Assembly: GCF_019645815.1 (NCBI RefSeq)
Contig: NZ_CP080997.1
Location: forward strand, 558,001 to 622,000
DNA: 64,000 nt
Direction: 5' to 3'
Source of the DNA: Mycolicibacter heraklionensis
GTDB lineage: Bacteria > Actinomycetota > Actinomycetes > Mycobacteriales > Mycobacteriaceae
The notes beneath the pieces were generated by a model. It did no database searches. It worked only from the letters and a program-made list of their open reading frames with translations, and was not told the origin of the DNA. Of the stretch, positions 1 to 8,016 are shown piece by piece. Positions within the stretch are counted from its first letter, which is position 1, and each line of letters starts with the position of its first letter. A program made the translations under genes and the position numbers.

Positions 1-2
1 CC

Positions 3-866
3 GGCGCCGGGGCCATCGGCATGGAGTTCTCCTACGTGCTCGCCAACTACGGCGTCGACGTCACCGTCGTGGAGTTCCTGCCGCGGGCGCTGCCCAATGA
101 GGACGCCGAGGTCTCCAAGGAGATCGAGAAGCAGTTCAAGAAGCTGGGCGTCAAGGTCCGCACCGGAACCAAGGTCGAGAGCATCACCGATGACGGGTCC
201 ACGGTGTCGGTGGTGGTCAGCAAGGACGGCCAGACCGAAACGCTGCAGGCCGATAAGGTGTTGCAGGCCATCGGGTTTGCCCCCAATGTCGACGGCTACG
301 GCCTGGAGGCGGCCGGTGTCGCGCTGACCGAGCGCCGCGCCATCGGCGTCGGGGAGTACATGCAGACCTCGACGCCGCACATCTACGCCATCGGGGATGT
401 CACCGGGCTGCTGCAGCTGGCACACGTCGCCGAGGCGCAGGGCGTGGTGGCCGCCGAGACCATCGGCGGGGCCGAGACCATGGCGCTGGGCGACTACCGG
501 ATGATGCCGCGGGCCACCTTCTGTCAGCCGCAGGTGGCCAGCTTCGGGCTCACCGAGGAGCAGGCCAGGGCCGAGGGTTACGACGTGAAGGTGGTCAAGT
601 TCCCGTTCACCGCGAACGGCAAGGCGCACGGCGTGGGCGACCCGAGCGGCTTCGTGAAGCTGATCGCCGACGCTCGCTACGGTGAGCTGATCGGCGGTCA
701 TCTGATCGGCCACGACGTCTCGGAGTTGCTGCCCGAACTGACCCTGGCGCAGAAGTGGGACCTGACCGCGAACGAGTTGGCCCGCAACGTGCACACGCAC
801 CCGACCATGTCGGAGGCACTGCAGGAATGCTTCCACGGGCTGACCGGACACATGATCAACTTCTGA
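3..866 (+). CDS. lpd: Dihydrolipoyl dehydrogenase, C-terminal part
   Basis: This is the 3' part of a flavoprotein disulfide reductase cut by the window edge. The frame is open from base 3. It begins in the NAD-binding Rossmann motif (GAGAIGMEF) and runs through the second FAD contact (YAIGDVTG, about residue 130 of the fragment) to the dimerisation domain. That domain carries the catalytic His-Glu pair in the motif [10 protein letters not shown] near the C-terminus. The enzyme reoxidises dihydrolipoamide in pyruvate dehydrogenase and related complexes; in mycobacteria Lpd also serves the AhpD/AhpC antioxidant system. The active-site disulfide lies upstream of the window and cannot be checked. 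The position matches Rv0462. Confidence 0.95.
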   Translation, partial: GAGAIGMEFSYVLANYGVDVTVVEFLPRALPNEDAEVSKEIEKQFKKLGVKVRTGTKVESITDDGSTVSVVVSKDGQTETLQADKVLQAIGFAPNVDGYGLEAAGVALTERRAIGVGEYMQTSTPHIYAIGDVTGLLQLAHVAEAQGVVAAETIGGAETMALGDYRMMPRATFCQPQVASFGLTEEQARAEGYDVKVVKFPFTANGKAHGVGDPSGFVKLIADARYGELIGGHLIGHDVSELLPELTLAQKWDLTANELARNVHTHPTMSEALQECFHGLTGHMINF

Positions 867-897
867 TTCCGTCGGCTGCGCGCTCCCGGCGCGGCCG

Positions 898-1414
898 TCA
901 GCCCTTGACGAGAGTGAACTGGGCGACATAGCTGACCTTGCGTTGAAAGAAATCCGCGCAGCCCAGTAGGTACTTCACGTACCGTTCGTAGACCTCCGGG
1001 GAGGTCACTGCGATCGCCTGCTCGCGGGCCGCTTGCAGCCGGGTCGCCCAGGTGTCCAGAGTCCGGACGTAATGCGGGGTGAGGTCCTGGCGGTCGGCGA
1101 TGGAAAACCCTGCGGCGCCTGCGTATTCGACGACATCCTCGTCGCACGGCACCGAGCCGCCGGGAAAGATCTCCTTCGCGATGAAGCGCATGAACCGCAG
1201 GTCCGTCATCGTGATCGGGATGCCCATTTCCGGCCAGCGCTTGAGCGGGTGGCCCATGATGGTCTGCAGAACCATGCGCCCGTCGTCGGGCATCAGGCGG
1301 TGGCACAACTCGAAGAACGCGGCATACCGCTCTTTGGGGAAGGCTTCGAACGCCTCGATGCTGACGATGCGGTCGACCGGCCGGTCGAATTCCTCCCAGC
1401 CGCGCAGCAGAATC
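898..1414 (-). pseudogene. Cyclopropane mycolic acid synthase remnant (C-terminal half)
   Basis: Reading leftward from about 1414, the frame matches the C-terminal ~170 residues of the CmaA/PcaA/MmaA S-adenosylmethionine methyltransferase family. Matching blocks include LLRGWEEFDRPVDRIVSIEAFE and VSYVAQFTLVKG at the end. Family members are about 290 residues long. The N-terminal half with the SAM-binding glycine motif is missing, and the homology stops abruptly near 1414-1420. The upstream codons (MPARRRSTEPSRRT) are antisense to a PPE-like tail and show no family resemblance. A protein without the SAM site cannot be a working methyltransferase, so this is a broken gene left by deletion or recombination. 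Confidence 0.85.
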
Positions 1415-1418
1415 TGGC

Positions 1419-1652
1419 GCCATGTTCGGCGAGATGGCTCTGTCGAGCGTCGCCGGGCGGGCACTCGGAGGGGGTGCCACTACGGCGATCGCCGGACAGG
1501 CCGGCCGGGGTACGCAGGCGGGCGCCCGCGGGGCCGGCCGGCCGGTCAGTCGCGTGCTCGCCGGAGGGTCCGGCCGCCTCACGAGCGAGGAGGTGGCCGA
1601 GGAAATCGCCACCACCTCCACCGTCATCGTCATCCCGCCAAGCCACAAATAG
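1419..1652 (+). pseudogene. PPE-protein C-terminal fragment
   Basis: This short frame starts exactly where the cyclopropane synthase homology ends. It reads MFGEMALSSVAGRALGGG, followed by a glycine/alanine-rich stretch and the ending EVAEEIATTSTVIVIPPSHK. The FGEMALSSVAGRA block looks like the distal part of SVP-type PPE proteins, and there is no PPE N-terminal domain. I read it as the tail of a PPE gene joined by recombination to the back of the broken methyltransferase. It could be expressed from the ATG at 1422 (76 codons), but I see no good ribosome binding site. The assignment rests on recalled family features, not on a search. Confidence 0.5.
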
Positions 1653-1677
1653 CTGTCGGCGAAGGAAGGAAAGAGCA

Positions 1678-3033
1678 ATGTTCCTCGGGGATTTCGCCGC
1701 GTGGCCGCCGGAGATCATCTCCGGTCAGATCCATGCCGGCCCGGGTTCGGGGTCACTGCTGGAGGCGGCCTCCGCGTGGGACCGGTTGGCCGCGGAGCTG
1801 AACTCGTCGGCGGCCGCCTATAGGGGGGTGATCGCCGGGCTGGCCGGCGAGTCGTGGCTGGGTCCATCGTCGGCGTCCATGGCGGCCGCTGTCGCGCCCT
1901 ATGTGAGCTGGATGTCGACCACGGCTGCTCAGGCGGCGCAGGCCGGGGCCGAGGCCCGGGTTGCCGCCGCGGCCTATGGGACGGTGCTTGCGGCCACGGT
2001 GCCACCGGCGATGATTGCGGCCAACCGCAGTCAGCTGATGTCGCTGATGGCGACCAACCTCATGGGACAGAACTCCGCGGCGATCGCCGCCACCGAAGCT
2101 CAGTACGGGCAGATGTGGGCGCAAGACGTCGCCGCAATGGTCGGTTACGCCAACGCGTCGACCGCCACCGGGAGCCGGTTGACGCTGTTCACCAAACCGC
2201 CTCAAACCAGCAGCGGCGGCGCGCAGGCGACCGATGCGCCCGGCCCCGCTGCGACGGGCCCCCTGCAGTCGATCCTCGATCTCATCAACGACCTCACTGC
2301 GGGCTACAAGAATTTCTGGGAGGCATTGCTGGGAGCACCTGCATCGGCCCTGTGGGAGGCGTTTTACGGCTTCGCCGCGACCGTAGGCAACCAAGCCACC
2401 TGGACCAACGTCGTCAACAGCACGACCAGCCTGGGCATCGGGCAGTTCAAGAACTTCTACCGGGCACCAGTGGTCGCCGTCTCGAAGTCGCCGCTGCACG
2501 CCGGCCTTTCCGGGCCCGGCTTGAGATCCCTGGCGGGTGGTGTCGCAACGACCGTTTCGGCCAGTGCGGGCAGCGCGCCGGCGGTCGGCGCGCTATCGGT
2601 ACCACCGAGCTGGGCAGGCGCCAGCCCGGCCATCAGGCTGGCCTCCGCGGCGTTGCCGGGCACCGCAGCGACAGCGGTTCCGGGGGCCGGATTACCGGCC
2701 GCGCTACCCAGTGAGGCGGCATTGGGCGCTACGACGGGCGGCATGTTGGGCAGTCCAGCCGCTCGGGTCGTCAGCTCGGCCAAAGTCCCCTCGAAGGTAC
2801 CCACCGCCAAGCGGCTCAAAGAGCCGGTTCAACTCGACCGCCTCATCGAATGCCTGCAGGAGCAGCCCGATGCGGTTCAGCATTGGACGGTCGATGAAGC
2901 CGGGCTCGACGACCTCGTTGCGGAGCTGACCTTGAAACCCGGCATACACGCGGTTCACGTCCTTGATGAGGACGAGGCAGCGGTGGTTCCCGGTCAGGTA
3001 AGTACGAGCAACCGCGACTATGCGGCACCGTAG
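1678..3033 (+). CDS. PPE family protein
   Basis: This 451-residue protein starts with the ATG at 1678, after a purine-rich ribosome binding site (GAAGGAAGGA). Residues 1-170 are a typical PPE domain: the WPPEI motif is at about residues 9-13 and the WLG turn near residue 60. The rest is an alanine/glycine/proline-rich linker with a hydrophilic end that includes a DVLDEDEAA-like acidic segment (written HVLDEDEAAVV in the protein). PPE proteins pair with PE proteins and are exported by ESX (type VII) systems, usually to the cell surface. No PE partner or ESX gene is next to it, so partner and substrate role are unknown. The open frame continues upstream of 1678, but that part is antisense to the methyltransferase remnant. 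Confidence 0.9.
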   Translation: MFLGDFAAWPPEIISGQIHAGPGSGSLLEAASAWDRLAAELNSSAAAYRGVIAGLAGESWLGPSSASMAAAVAPYVSWMSTTAAQAAQAGAEARVAAAAYGTVLAATVPPAMIAANRSQLMSLMATNLMGQNSAAIAATEAQYGQMWAQDVAAMVGYANASTATGSRLTLFTKPPQTSSGGAQATDAPGPAATGPLQSILDLINDLTAGYKNFWEALLGAPASALWEAFYGFAATVGNQATWTNVVNSTTSLGIGQFKNFYRAPVVAVSKSPLHAGLSGPGLRSLAGGVATTVSASAGSAPAVGALSVPPSWAGASPAIRLASAALPGTAATAVPGAGLPAALPSEAALGATTGGMLGSPAARVVSSAKVPSKVPTAKRLKEPVQLDRLIECLQEQPDAVQHWTVDEAGLDDLVAELTLKPGIHAVHVLDEDEAAVVPGQVSTSNRDYAAP

Positions 3034-3043
3034 CGGCGGCGTG

Positions 3044-3379
3044 ATGAAGTTTCCACTGGTGCTGCTCGCTATCGCGGCAGGAATCGGGTTCGCCGTGCCC
3101 GTGCATGCTGAGCCCACTGACACCACCGACCCGGCGGGCGACGATTCGGCCTTCCTCGCAGAACTGCAGAAGGCGGGAATCGCCTCCCCCGACGACAACG
3201 GCGCTGTCGAGGCCGGCAAAACGGTGTGCCGGTTGGCCAACCACGGCGAAACTGCTCTGCAAGTGCTCAACGACCTGCGAGCTGCCGACCCGGAACTGTC
3301 GCTGCAGGGCGCGGCGATGTTCGTCACGATCGCCGCGCGGACGTATTGCCCGCATCAGCTCGACAAGCTTGATTCCTGA
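3044..3379 (+). CDS. Exported DUF732-type protein
   Basis: This 111-residue protein has an N-terminal signal peptide (MKFPLVLLAIAAGIGFAVPVHA, cleavage expected after AHA-like VHA). The mature part has the pattern of mycobacterial DUF732 proteins: FLAELQKAGI, an internal cysteine in the K-T-V-C-R context, and a second cysteine near the end in RTYCP. The two cysteines could form a disulfide. The ATG at 3044 is chosen because it begins the signal peptide; an in-frame GTG at 3020 would add eight non-hydrophobic residues. It lies ten bases after the PPE stop and may be co-transcribed with it. The function of the family is not known. Confidence 0.75.
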   Translation: MKFPLVLLAIAAGIGFAVPVHAEPTDTTDPAGDDSAFLAELQKAGIASPDDNGAVEAGKTVCRLANHGETALQVLNDLRAADPELSLQGAAMFVTIAARTYCPHQLDKLDS

Positions 3380-3388
3380 CCGGTGCGC

Positions 3389-4846
3389 TCAACCCCCGAG
3401 AAGCCCGAAAACTCCGAAACCCACCGCCATGCCGGTCACGTTCGCGAAGGCGTTGACCACGTCGTTGCCCACCCACCGCCAGCCGGTGGACGCCCGTGTC
3501 GGCGCGCCGCAGTGCAGCGCGTCCTCCACGGTGGCACCGCACGTCGCGCAGACGAAGCGGGCCTGCACGGTGGCGCCGATCAGGGTGTCGACCAAGGAAC
3601 CGGCGACGCCGGCCGCCAGGCCCACCGGCAGCATGACGACCCCGCCGAACAGGGCGCCGAATGCGCCGACCGCCAACGCCCCCAGCACCGTCGCGCCCGA
3701 ACCCAGCGGGGACACCGCCCCGGAGGTGCCCTTGGGCACCCGCGCCCGGGTGCGCAGCGACAGCGGGTCGCGGGAGGAGAAACGGCCGATCTCCGAGGCC
3801 CACGAGTCGGCGATGCCCGCCGCGATCCCGCCGATCGACACGGCGTACCAGAGCGGGTCACGGGTGAACGCATAGCCGATCACCGGAATCAGCACGGGAA
3901 GGCCGGCGTTCACCGCGACCTGGCTCATGGTGCGCATGCCCCCGGTCCGGGCGGGGCGGCGATATGCGGTGAGCAGGCTGGTCAGCGAGAAGAACAGCGC
4001 GGCCGGAATGATCCATGCCCACCCGCCGAGGCCGACGGCCACCCCGGCGATCAGGCCGCCGGCCAGCGCTCCGGGCAGATCCAGCCACCGCATGCGGAGC
4101 ATGAACGGCACGATGGCGCAGCCGAACACCACCGCGGCCAGCCACCGCAGCGCGTCGTCGGTCGACAGCTCCCGCGCTACGTGCAGCAGTAGCGCGACCC
4201 ACGGCGTGATCAGCAGATTGTCCGCCGCCGGCAACACCAGGAGTTCCACGGCGGCGGTGGACATCGCGACGAACAGCGAAACCGATACCGCCATAAACGT
4301 ATTCAGTTCAAGACCGACCCGGCAGAACACCCACGACACGGCGAACGCGATGACCACGAAGGCCACCGACCCCTCCAGCGAGCGCACCCCGCCACCGGCT
4401 TCGACCCGGTGCCGGCCGTAGCGGTCCCCGATCAGCGCCGCACCGGCGTCGGCCAGCCCCAGCACCACGACGCCCGCTGCGATGGCGACCCGATCGGGCC
4501 AGAACGCCAGCACCGCGACCAACGCGCCGGCGGCGAAGCCCACCAGTCCGTAGTCACGGGACCGGGTGCCGTCGAAGACACCGGGCACCGGAATCAGACC
4601 GCGCTCCACGATGACCGTCAAGCCCACCGTCGCGGCGGCCAGCACGCCGGCCACCACCGCTCCGTGCGACAACTGGAAGGCCGCCAGGGCGGCGAACAGC
4701 CCGCACAGCGCGTGGGGGATCTTGCGGGTGACCAAGGGACTGGCCCCCCGCCGTGCCAGTGCGCGCCCGACCACGATCAACACCGCCGCGATCAGCAGGA
4801 CCCCGCCCCCGGCGACGGCCAGGTCGTGGCTCACGGTAGCGGTCAC
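3389..4846 (-). CDS. Fused isoprenoid-alcohol kinase / DUF92 phosphate kinase
   Basis: This 485-residue protein is multi-spanning and appears to contain two enzymes. The first ~220 residues resemble CTP-dependent dolichol/phytol kinases (VTE5/SEC59 type): RKIPHAL near residue 42, GLADAGAALIGDRYGRHR near 130 and RSLEGS near 156. Residues ~235-485 resemble DUF92 (TMEM19/VTE6), with GIADSWASEIG, a PKGTSGAVSPLG segment and a short CATCG pair. In plants VTE5 makes phytyl phosphate and VTE6 makes phytyl diphosphate, so the fusion would carry a prenol to its diphosphate in one membrane protein. The gene is six bases downstream of the CMD protein and probably belongs to the ramB operon. The substrate is inferred, not shown. 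Confidence 0.7.
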   Translation of the reverse strand: MTATVSHDLAVAGGGVLLIAAVLIVVGRALARRGASPLVTRKIPHALCGLFAALAAFQLSHGAVVAGVLAAATVGLTVIVERGLIPVPGVFDGTRSRDYGLVGFAAGALVAVLAFWPDRVAIAAGVVVLGLADAGAALIGDRYGRHRVEAGGGVRSLEGSVAFVVIAFAVSWVFCRVGLELNTFMAVSVSLFVAMSTAAVELLVLPAADNLLITPWVALLLHVARELSTDDALRWLAAVVFGCAIVPFMLRMRWLDLPGALAGGLIAGVAVGLGGWAWIIPAALFFSLTSLLTAYRRPARTGGMRTMSQVAVNAGLPVLIPVIGYAFTRDPLWYAVSIGGIAAGIADSWASEIGRFSSRDPLSLRTRARVPKGTSGAVSPLGSGATVLGALAVGAFGALFGGVVMLPVGLAAGVAGSLVDTLIGATVQARFVCATCGATVEDALHCGAPTRASTGWRWVGNDVVNAFANVTGMAVGFGVFGLLGG

Positions 4847-4852
4847 GCAGGA

Positions 4853-5392
4853 CTACTCATCGAAGTCCAGCGGAACCCGCAGCGCGCTCAAGGTGGCGGC
4901 CAGTGCGTCGTATTGGCTGGTCAGCATGACGAATTCGATCAGCCGGGGGCGGTCCAGATGTGCCGCCAGCCGTGCCCAGGTGTCATCGGAGAGCGTGCGG
5001 GTGCCCACCAGTTCGTCGACGCCGGTCAGCAATACCCGCTGCCGGTCGGTGAGCCCGTCCGCGCTGGGGCCTTCGAAGATCCGCGCCTGGGTGGCGTCGT
5101 CGATACCGACCGCCCGGGCCATCCGGCGATGGTGCTGCAGTTCGTACTGGCTGTCGCGCAGATGCCCCACCCGCAGGATCACCAACTCGGTGTCGCGGTT
5201 GGAGAGCTTGCCGCCCCGCATGAGCACCCCGCCGAACGGCAGCCAGGACCACATCAATCGCCGGTGCTGGCCGAGGGTGGTGAACAGGTGCGCCCGGGGT
5301 ACGTGCTGGCGCAGGGCGACGACTTTGCACACCAGCCAGTTCGTGACACCGAGGTCGCGCAGGCCGGGGGAATCGGGGATACGAACAGTCAC
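4853..5392 (-). CDS. Carboxymuconolactone decarboxylase (AhpD-like) family protein
   Basis: This 179-residue, all-helical protein is the apparent orthologue of Rv0464c. The central part (LSNRDTELVILRVGHLRDSQYELQHHRRMAR) matches the core of the CMD/AhpD fold. The usual CxxC pair of AhpD peroxidase partners is absent: the RVGHLRDSQYE stretch has no cysteine, so it is unlikely to reduce peroxides as AhpD does. Its start overlaps the stop of ramB by four bases (ATGA), which points to translational coupling. The reaction is unknown. Confidence 0.75.
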   Translation of the reverse strand: MTVRIPDSPGLRDLGVTNWLVCKVVALRQHVPRAHLFTTLGQHRRLMWSWLPFGGVLMRGGKLSNRDTELVILRVGHLRDSQYELQHHRRMARAVGIDDATQARIFEGPSADGLTDRQRVLLTGVDELVGTRTLSDDTWARLAAHLDRPRLIEFVMLTSQYDALAATLSALRVPLDFDE

Positions 5393-6816
5393 CGCTGTTG
5401 CTTTACCAGATACGGCGAGACAGTGCTGCGATGTTCGTTGAGATCCAGGTCACGGCCCAACGCGGGAAAGGCCCGCTGCGGGCAGTTGTCGTGGTCGCAG
5501 ACTCGGCAGCCCACCCCGATCGGCGTGGCCGGGACGTCGTGGCCGGCCGCCAGATCCAGGCCTTCGGAGTAGACCAGCCGGTGGGCGTGGCGCAGTTCGC
5601 AGCCGAGCCCGATCGCAAACGTCTTGTCCGGCTGGCCCCAGCGGGAGGCGCGGCGTTCCACGGTGCGCGCCACCCACATGTACTTGCGGCCGTCGGGCAT
5701 CTCGGCGATCTGCACCAGGATCTTCCCCGGGTTGCCGAAGGTCTCGTAGACGTTCCACAGTGGGCAGGTACCTCCACTGGAGGAGAAATGAAAGCCGGTG
5801 GCTGACTGCCGCTTTGACATGTTGCCGGCCCGATCGACCCGGACGAAGGAGAACGGCACGCCCCGCATCGAGGGCCGCTGCAGGGTGGACAGCCGGTGGG
5901 CGATGGTCTCGTAGCTGACTCGGTAGAAAGCCGACAGCCGTTCGATGTCGTAGCGGAAGGTCTCGGCACTGTCGTGGAACTGGCCGTAGGGCAACACGAT
6001 GGCCGCCGCGAAATAGTTGGCCAACCCGAGCCGGGCCAGCGTGCGGGAGTCCTTCGAGGTGAACTTGCCCTCTTCGACCATGGTCGAGATCTGGTCGTCG
6101 AATTCCAGGTAGGCCAGTTCGGCGGCCATCTTGAACACTCGCTGCCCCCAGGACAGGTGGTTGGAGATGTCCAATGTCCGGGTTTCGGCGTCGTAGCGGT
6201 GCAGCACCGTCTCGCCCAGGTCGATGCGGCGGTTGATGTGCACGCCATGTACCTCGGTGAGTCGGTTGGCCAGCTCGACGGCCAATTCGCCCTGGTGCCT
6301 GCGCATCCGGGTGGCCAGTTCTTCGGCGGCGGTGTCGAGTTCGTGCAGGTAGTTCTGGCGTTGGTAGAAGTAGTCCCGGACCTCCTCGTGCGGCATGGTG
6401 ATCGCGCCGGTGCCGCTGCCGTCGGAGAAGCGCTCCTCGGTGGCCGCGGCGAGTTGGGCCGTGGTGATGCGGTAGCGGCGGTGCAGGTTGACCATCGCGC
6501 GGGCCAATTTAGGGTGCGCACTGACCAATTCGGCCACCTCGGCCAGGTCGACATCCATGTCGAGGTCGCGGTCCATGGCGACCTCACGCAACTCGGCGAC
6601 CAGTCGGGTGTCGTCCTGGGAGGCGAAGAAGCTGGCGTCCACCCCGAAGACTTCGGCGATACGCAGCAGCACCGCCACGGTCAACGGCCGAACGTCGTGC
6701 TCGATCTGGTTGAGGTAGCTCGGTGAGATCTCCAGCATCTGCGCCAGTGCAGCCTGGCTGAACCCGCGCTCGCTGCGCAGTTGGCGCACCCGGGAGCCGA
6801 CGTACGTCTTGGCCAC
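5389..6816 (-). CDS. ramB: RamB, regulator of acetate/glyoxylate metabolism
   Basis: This 475-residue protein matches the length of mycobacterial RamB (Rv0465c). An N-terminal Xre-type helix-turn-helix is clear (QLRSERGFSQAALAQMLEISPSYLNQIE, residues ~9-36). It is followed by an IrrE/DUF955-like middle part and a C-terminal short-chain fatty-acid regulator domain with cysteine pairs (GCRVCDHDNCPQRAF near the end). The frame opens further upstream, but the GTG at 6816 gives the start MAKTYVGSRVRQL seen in the family. RamB controls the glyoxylate cycle genes; icl lies 1.2 kb away with a RamB-like site in front of it. The thioesterase gene is divergent, so 6817-6901 should hold the promoters of both. 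Confidence 0.93.
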   Translation of the reverse strand: MAKTYVGSRVRQLRSERGFSQAALAQMLEISPSYLNQIEHDVRPLTVAVLLRIAEVFGVDASFFASQDDTRLVAELREVAMDRDLDMDVDLAEVAELVSAHPKLARAMVNLHRRYRITTAQLAAATEERFSDGSGTGAITMPHEEVRDYFYQRQNYLHELDTAAEELATRMRRHQGELAVELANRLTEVHGVHINRRIDLGETVLHRYDAETRTLDISNHLSWGQRVFKMAAELAYLEFDDQISTMVEEGKFTSKDSRTLARLGLANYFAAAIVLPYGQFHDSAETFRYDIERLSAFYRVSYETIAHRLSTLQRPSMRGVPFSFVRVDRAGNMSKRQSATGFHFSSSGGTCPLWNVYETFGNPGKILVQIAEMPDGRKYMWVARTVERRASRWGQPDKTFAIGLGCELRHAHRLVYSEGLDLAAGHDVPATPIGVGCRVCDHDNCPQRAFPALGRDLDLNEHRSTVSPYLVKQQR

Positions 6817-6901
6817 CCACCCGACCCTACCTGCTGCGAAGGCGGCATTCGCATAGTTGGCATGGCATGATCCGCTCAGGGAAAGACCACCGGGAGCATC
6901 G

Positions 6902-7717
6902 ATGCAGCAGACCCACGAGCCGACCGGCCTGGCCAAGGTTTTGATGCCGGTGCCTGATCCGCATCCCGACGTGTTCGACCGGCAGTGGCCACTGCGGGTC
7001 GCCGACATCGACCGCCTGGGCCGGCTGCGGATGGACGCGGCCGCCCGCCACATCCAGGACATCGGCCAGGATCAGTTGCGGGAGGGCGGTTATCAGGAGA
7101 CGCACCCGCTGTGGATCGTCCGGCGCACCATGATGGACCTGATTCGTCCGATCGAGTTTCAGGACATGCTGCGGATGCGGCGTTGGTGTTCGGGCACCTC
7201 CAACCGCTGGTGTGAGATGCGGGTCCGCATCGATGGCCGCAAGGGCGGGTTGATCGAATCCGAGGCGTTCTGGATCAATATCAACCGCGAGACGCAGGGA
7301 CCGGCGCGGATCTCCGAGGGCTTCCTGGACCGGCTCAAGCGCACCACCACCGTCGACCGGCTGCGCTGGAAGGCCTACCTGAAGGCCGGTGGCCGGGAGG
7401 ACGCCGCCGAGATCCACGAGTACCCGCTGCGGTTCACCGACATCGACCTGTTCGACCACATGAACAACTCGGTGTACTGGAGCGTGGTCGAGGACTACCT
7501 GTCGAGTTACCCCGAGCTGCTCGAGGCACCGCTGCGGGTCGCACTGGAACACAACGCGCCGGTCGCGCTGGGCGACAAACTAGAGATCGTCTCCCACGTC
7601 CACCCGGCCGGATCGACCGATGAGTTCGGGCCCGACTTGGCCGATCGCACTGTTAGAACGCTCACATACCTGGTGGGCGAAGAGGTCAAAGCCCTGGCCG
7701 CCATCTTCCCGCTGTAA
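6902..7717 (+). CDS. Acyl-ACP thioesterase family protein
   Basis: This 271-residue double-hotdog protein corresponds to Rv0466. The first hotdog contains HIQDIGQDQL and the segment HPLWIVRRTM. The second contains the strongly conserved DIDLFDHMNNSVYW, with the Asp/His/Asn pattern of plant and bacterial acyl-ACP thioesterases. It should release fatty acids from acyl-carrier protein; the physiological substrate in mycobacteria is not settled. I chose the ATG at 6902 because conserved sequence starts shortly after it; the frame is open from 6857. It is divergent from ramB and precedes icl by 299 bases. Confidence 0.85.
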   Translation: MQQTHEPTGLAKVLMPVPDPHPDVFDRQWPLRVADIDRLGRLRMDAAARHIQDIGQDQLREGGYQETHPLWIVRRTMMDLIRPIEFQDMLRMRRWCSGTSNRWCEMRVRIDGRKGGLIESEAFWININRETQGPARISEGFLDRLKRTTTVDRLRWKAYLKAGGREDAAEIHEYPLRFTDIDLFDHMNNSVYWSVVEDYLSSYPELLEAPLRVALEHNAPVALGDKLEIVSHVHPAGSTDEFGPDLADRTVRTLTYLVGEEVKALAAIFPL

Positions 7718-7728
7718 CACGTTCTAGT

Positions 7729-7744
7729 CAGTACGAGCGTACTG
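7729..7744. promoter_or_regulatory. Inverted repeat, possible TetR-type operator
   Basis: CAGTACG-AG-CGTACTG is a perfect palindrome with 7-base arms, twelve bases after the thioesterase stop and in the icl upstream region. Its size and symmetry suit a TetR-family dimer. The stem could also form in RNA, but the 2-base loop is too small for a good terminator. The binding protein is unknown. Confidence 0.45.
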
Positions 7745-7830
7745 CTGAAACGTGCGCTGACCTGTGTGGATATGTTACCGGCCGGTAGCTTTTCGGCTGA
7801 TTTCACGACGGATTTTCTCCGTGGTTCTTC

Positions 7831-7843
7831 GCAAACTTTGCAA
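7831..7843. promoter_or_regulatory. RamB-type operator upstream of icl
   Basis: GCAAACTTTGCAA matches the RamB motif known from Corynebacterium (core AACTTTGCAAA) and described for mycobacterial icl1. It lies 174 bases before the icl ATG, in a 299-base region without a gene (7718-8016). The rest of that region has moderate AT content and ends in a strong ribosome binding site (AAAGGAGCGG, 8001-8010). ramB itself is encoded next door. Confidence 0.6.
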
Positions 7844-8016
7844 TTTGTTGCCGATACATGGCTGAAGTTGGCAACGGAAACGGCTGGACCTGGGCAGATG
7901 TGCTGTGTCAAGGTCGCATTAACACACCAGTGAATCGATCGGGGCGTTAGCAAAGCCGGGAAGCATTTCTCGGGTCCGGCGGCCCCGACGATCGAGAACG
8001 CAAAGGAGCGGATCCT

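Noticed and set aside
1033-1677. Upstream extension of the PPE gene
   Set aside because: The extra ~215 codons are antisense to the methyltransferase remnant and lack the PPE N-terminus, which begins at 1678 with its own ribosome binding site.
7718-8016. Hidden small gene before icl
   Set aside because: No frame with a ribosome binding site and coding bias; the stretch carries regulatory repeats instead.
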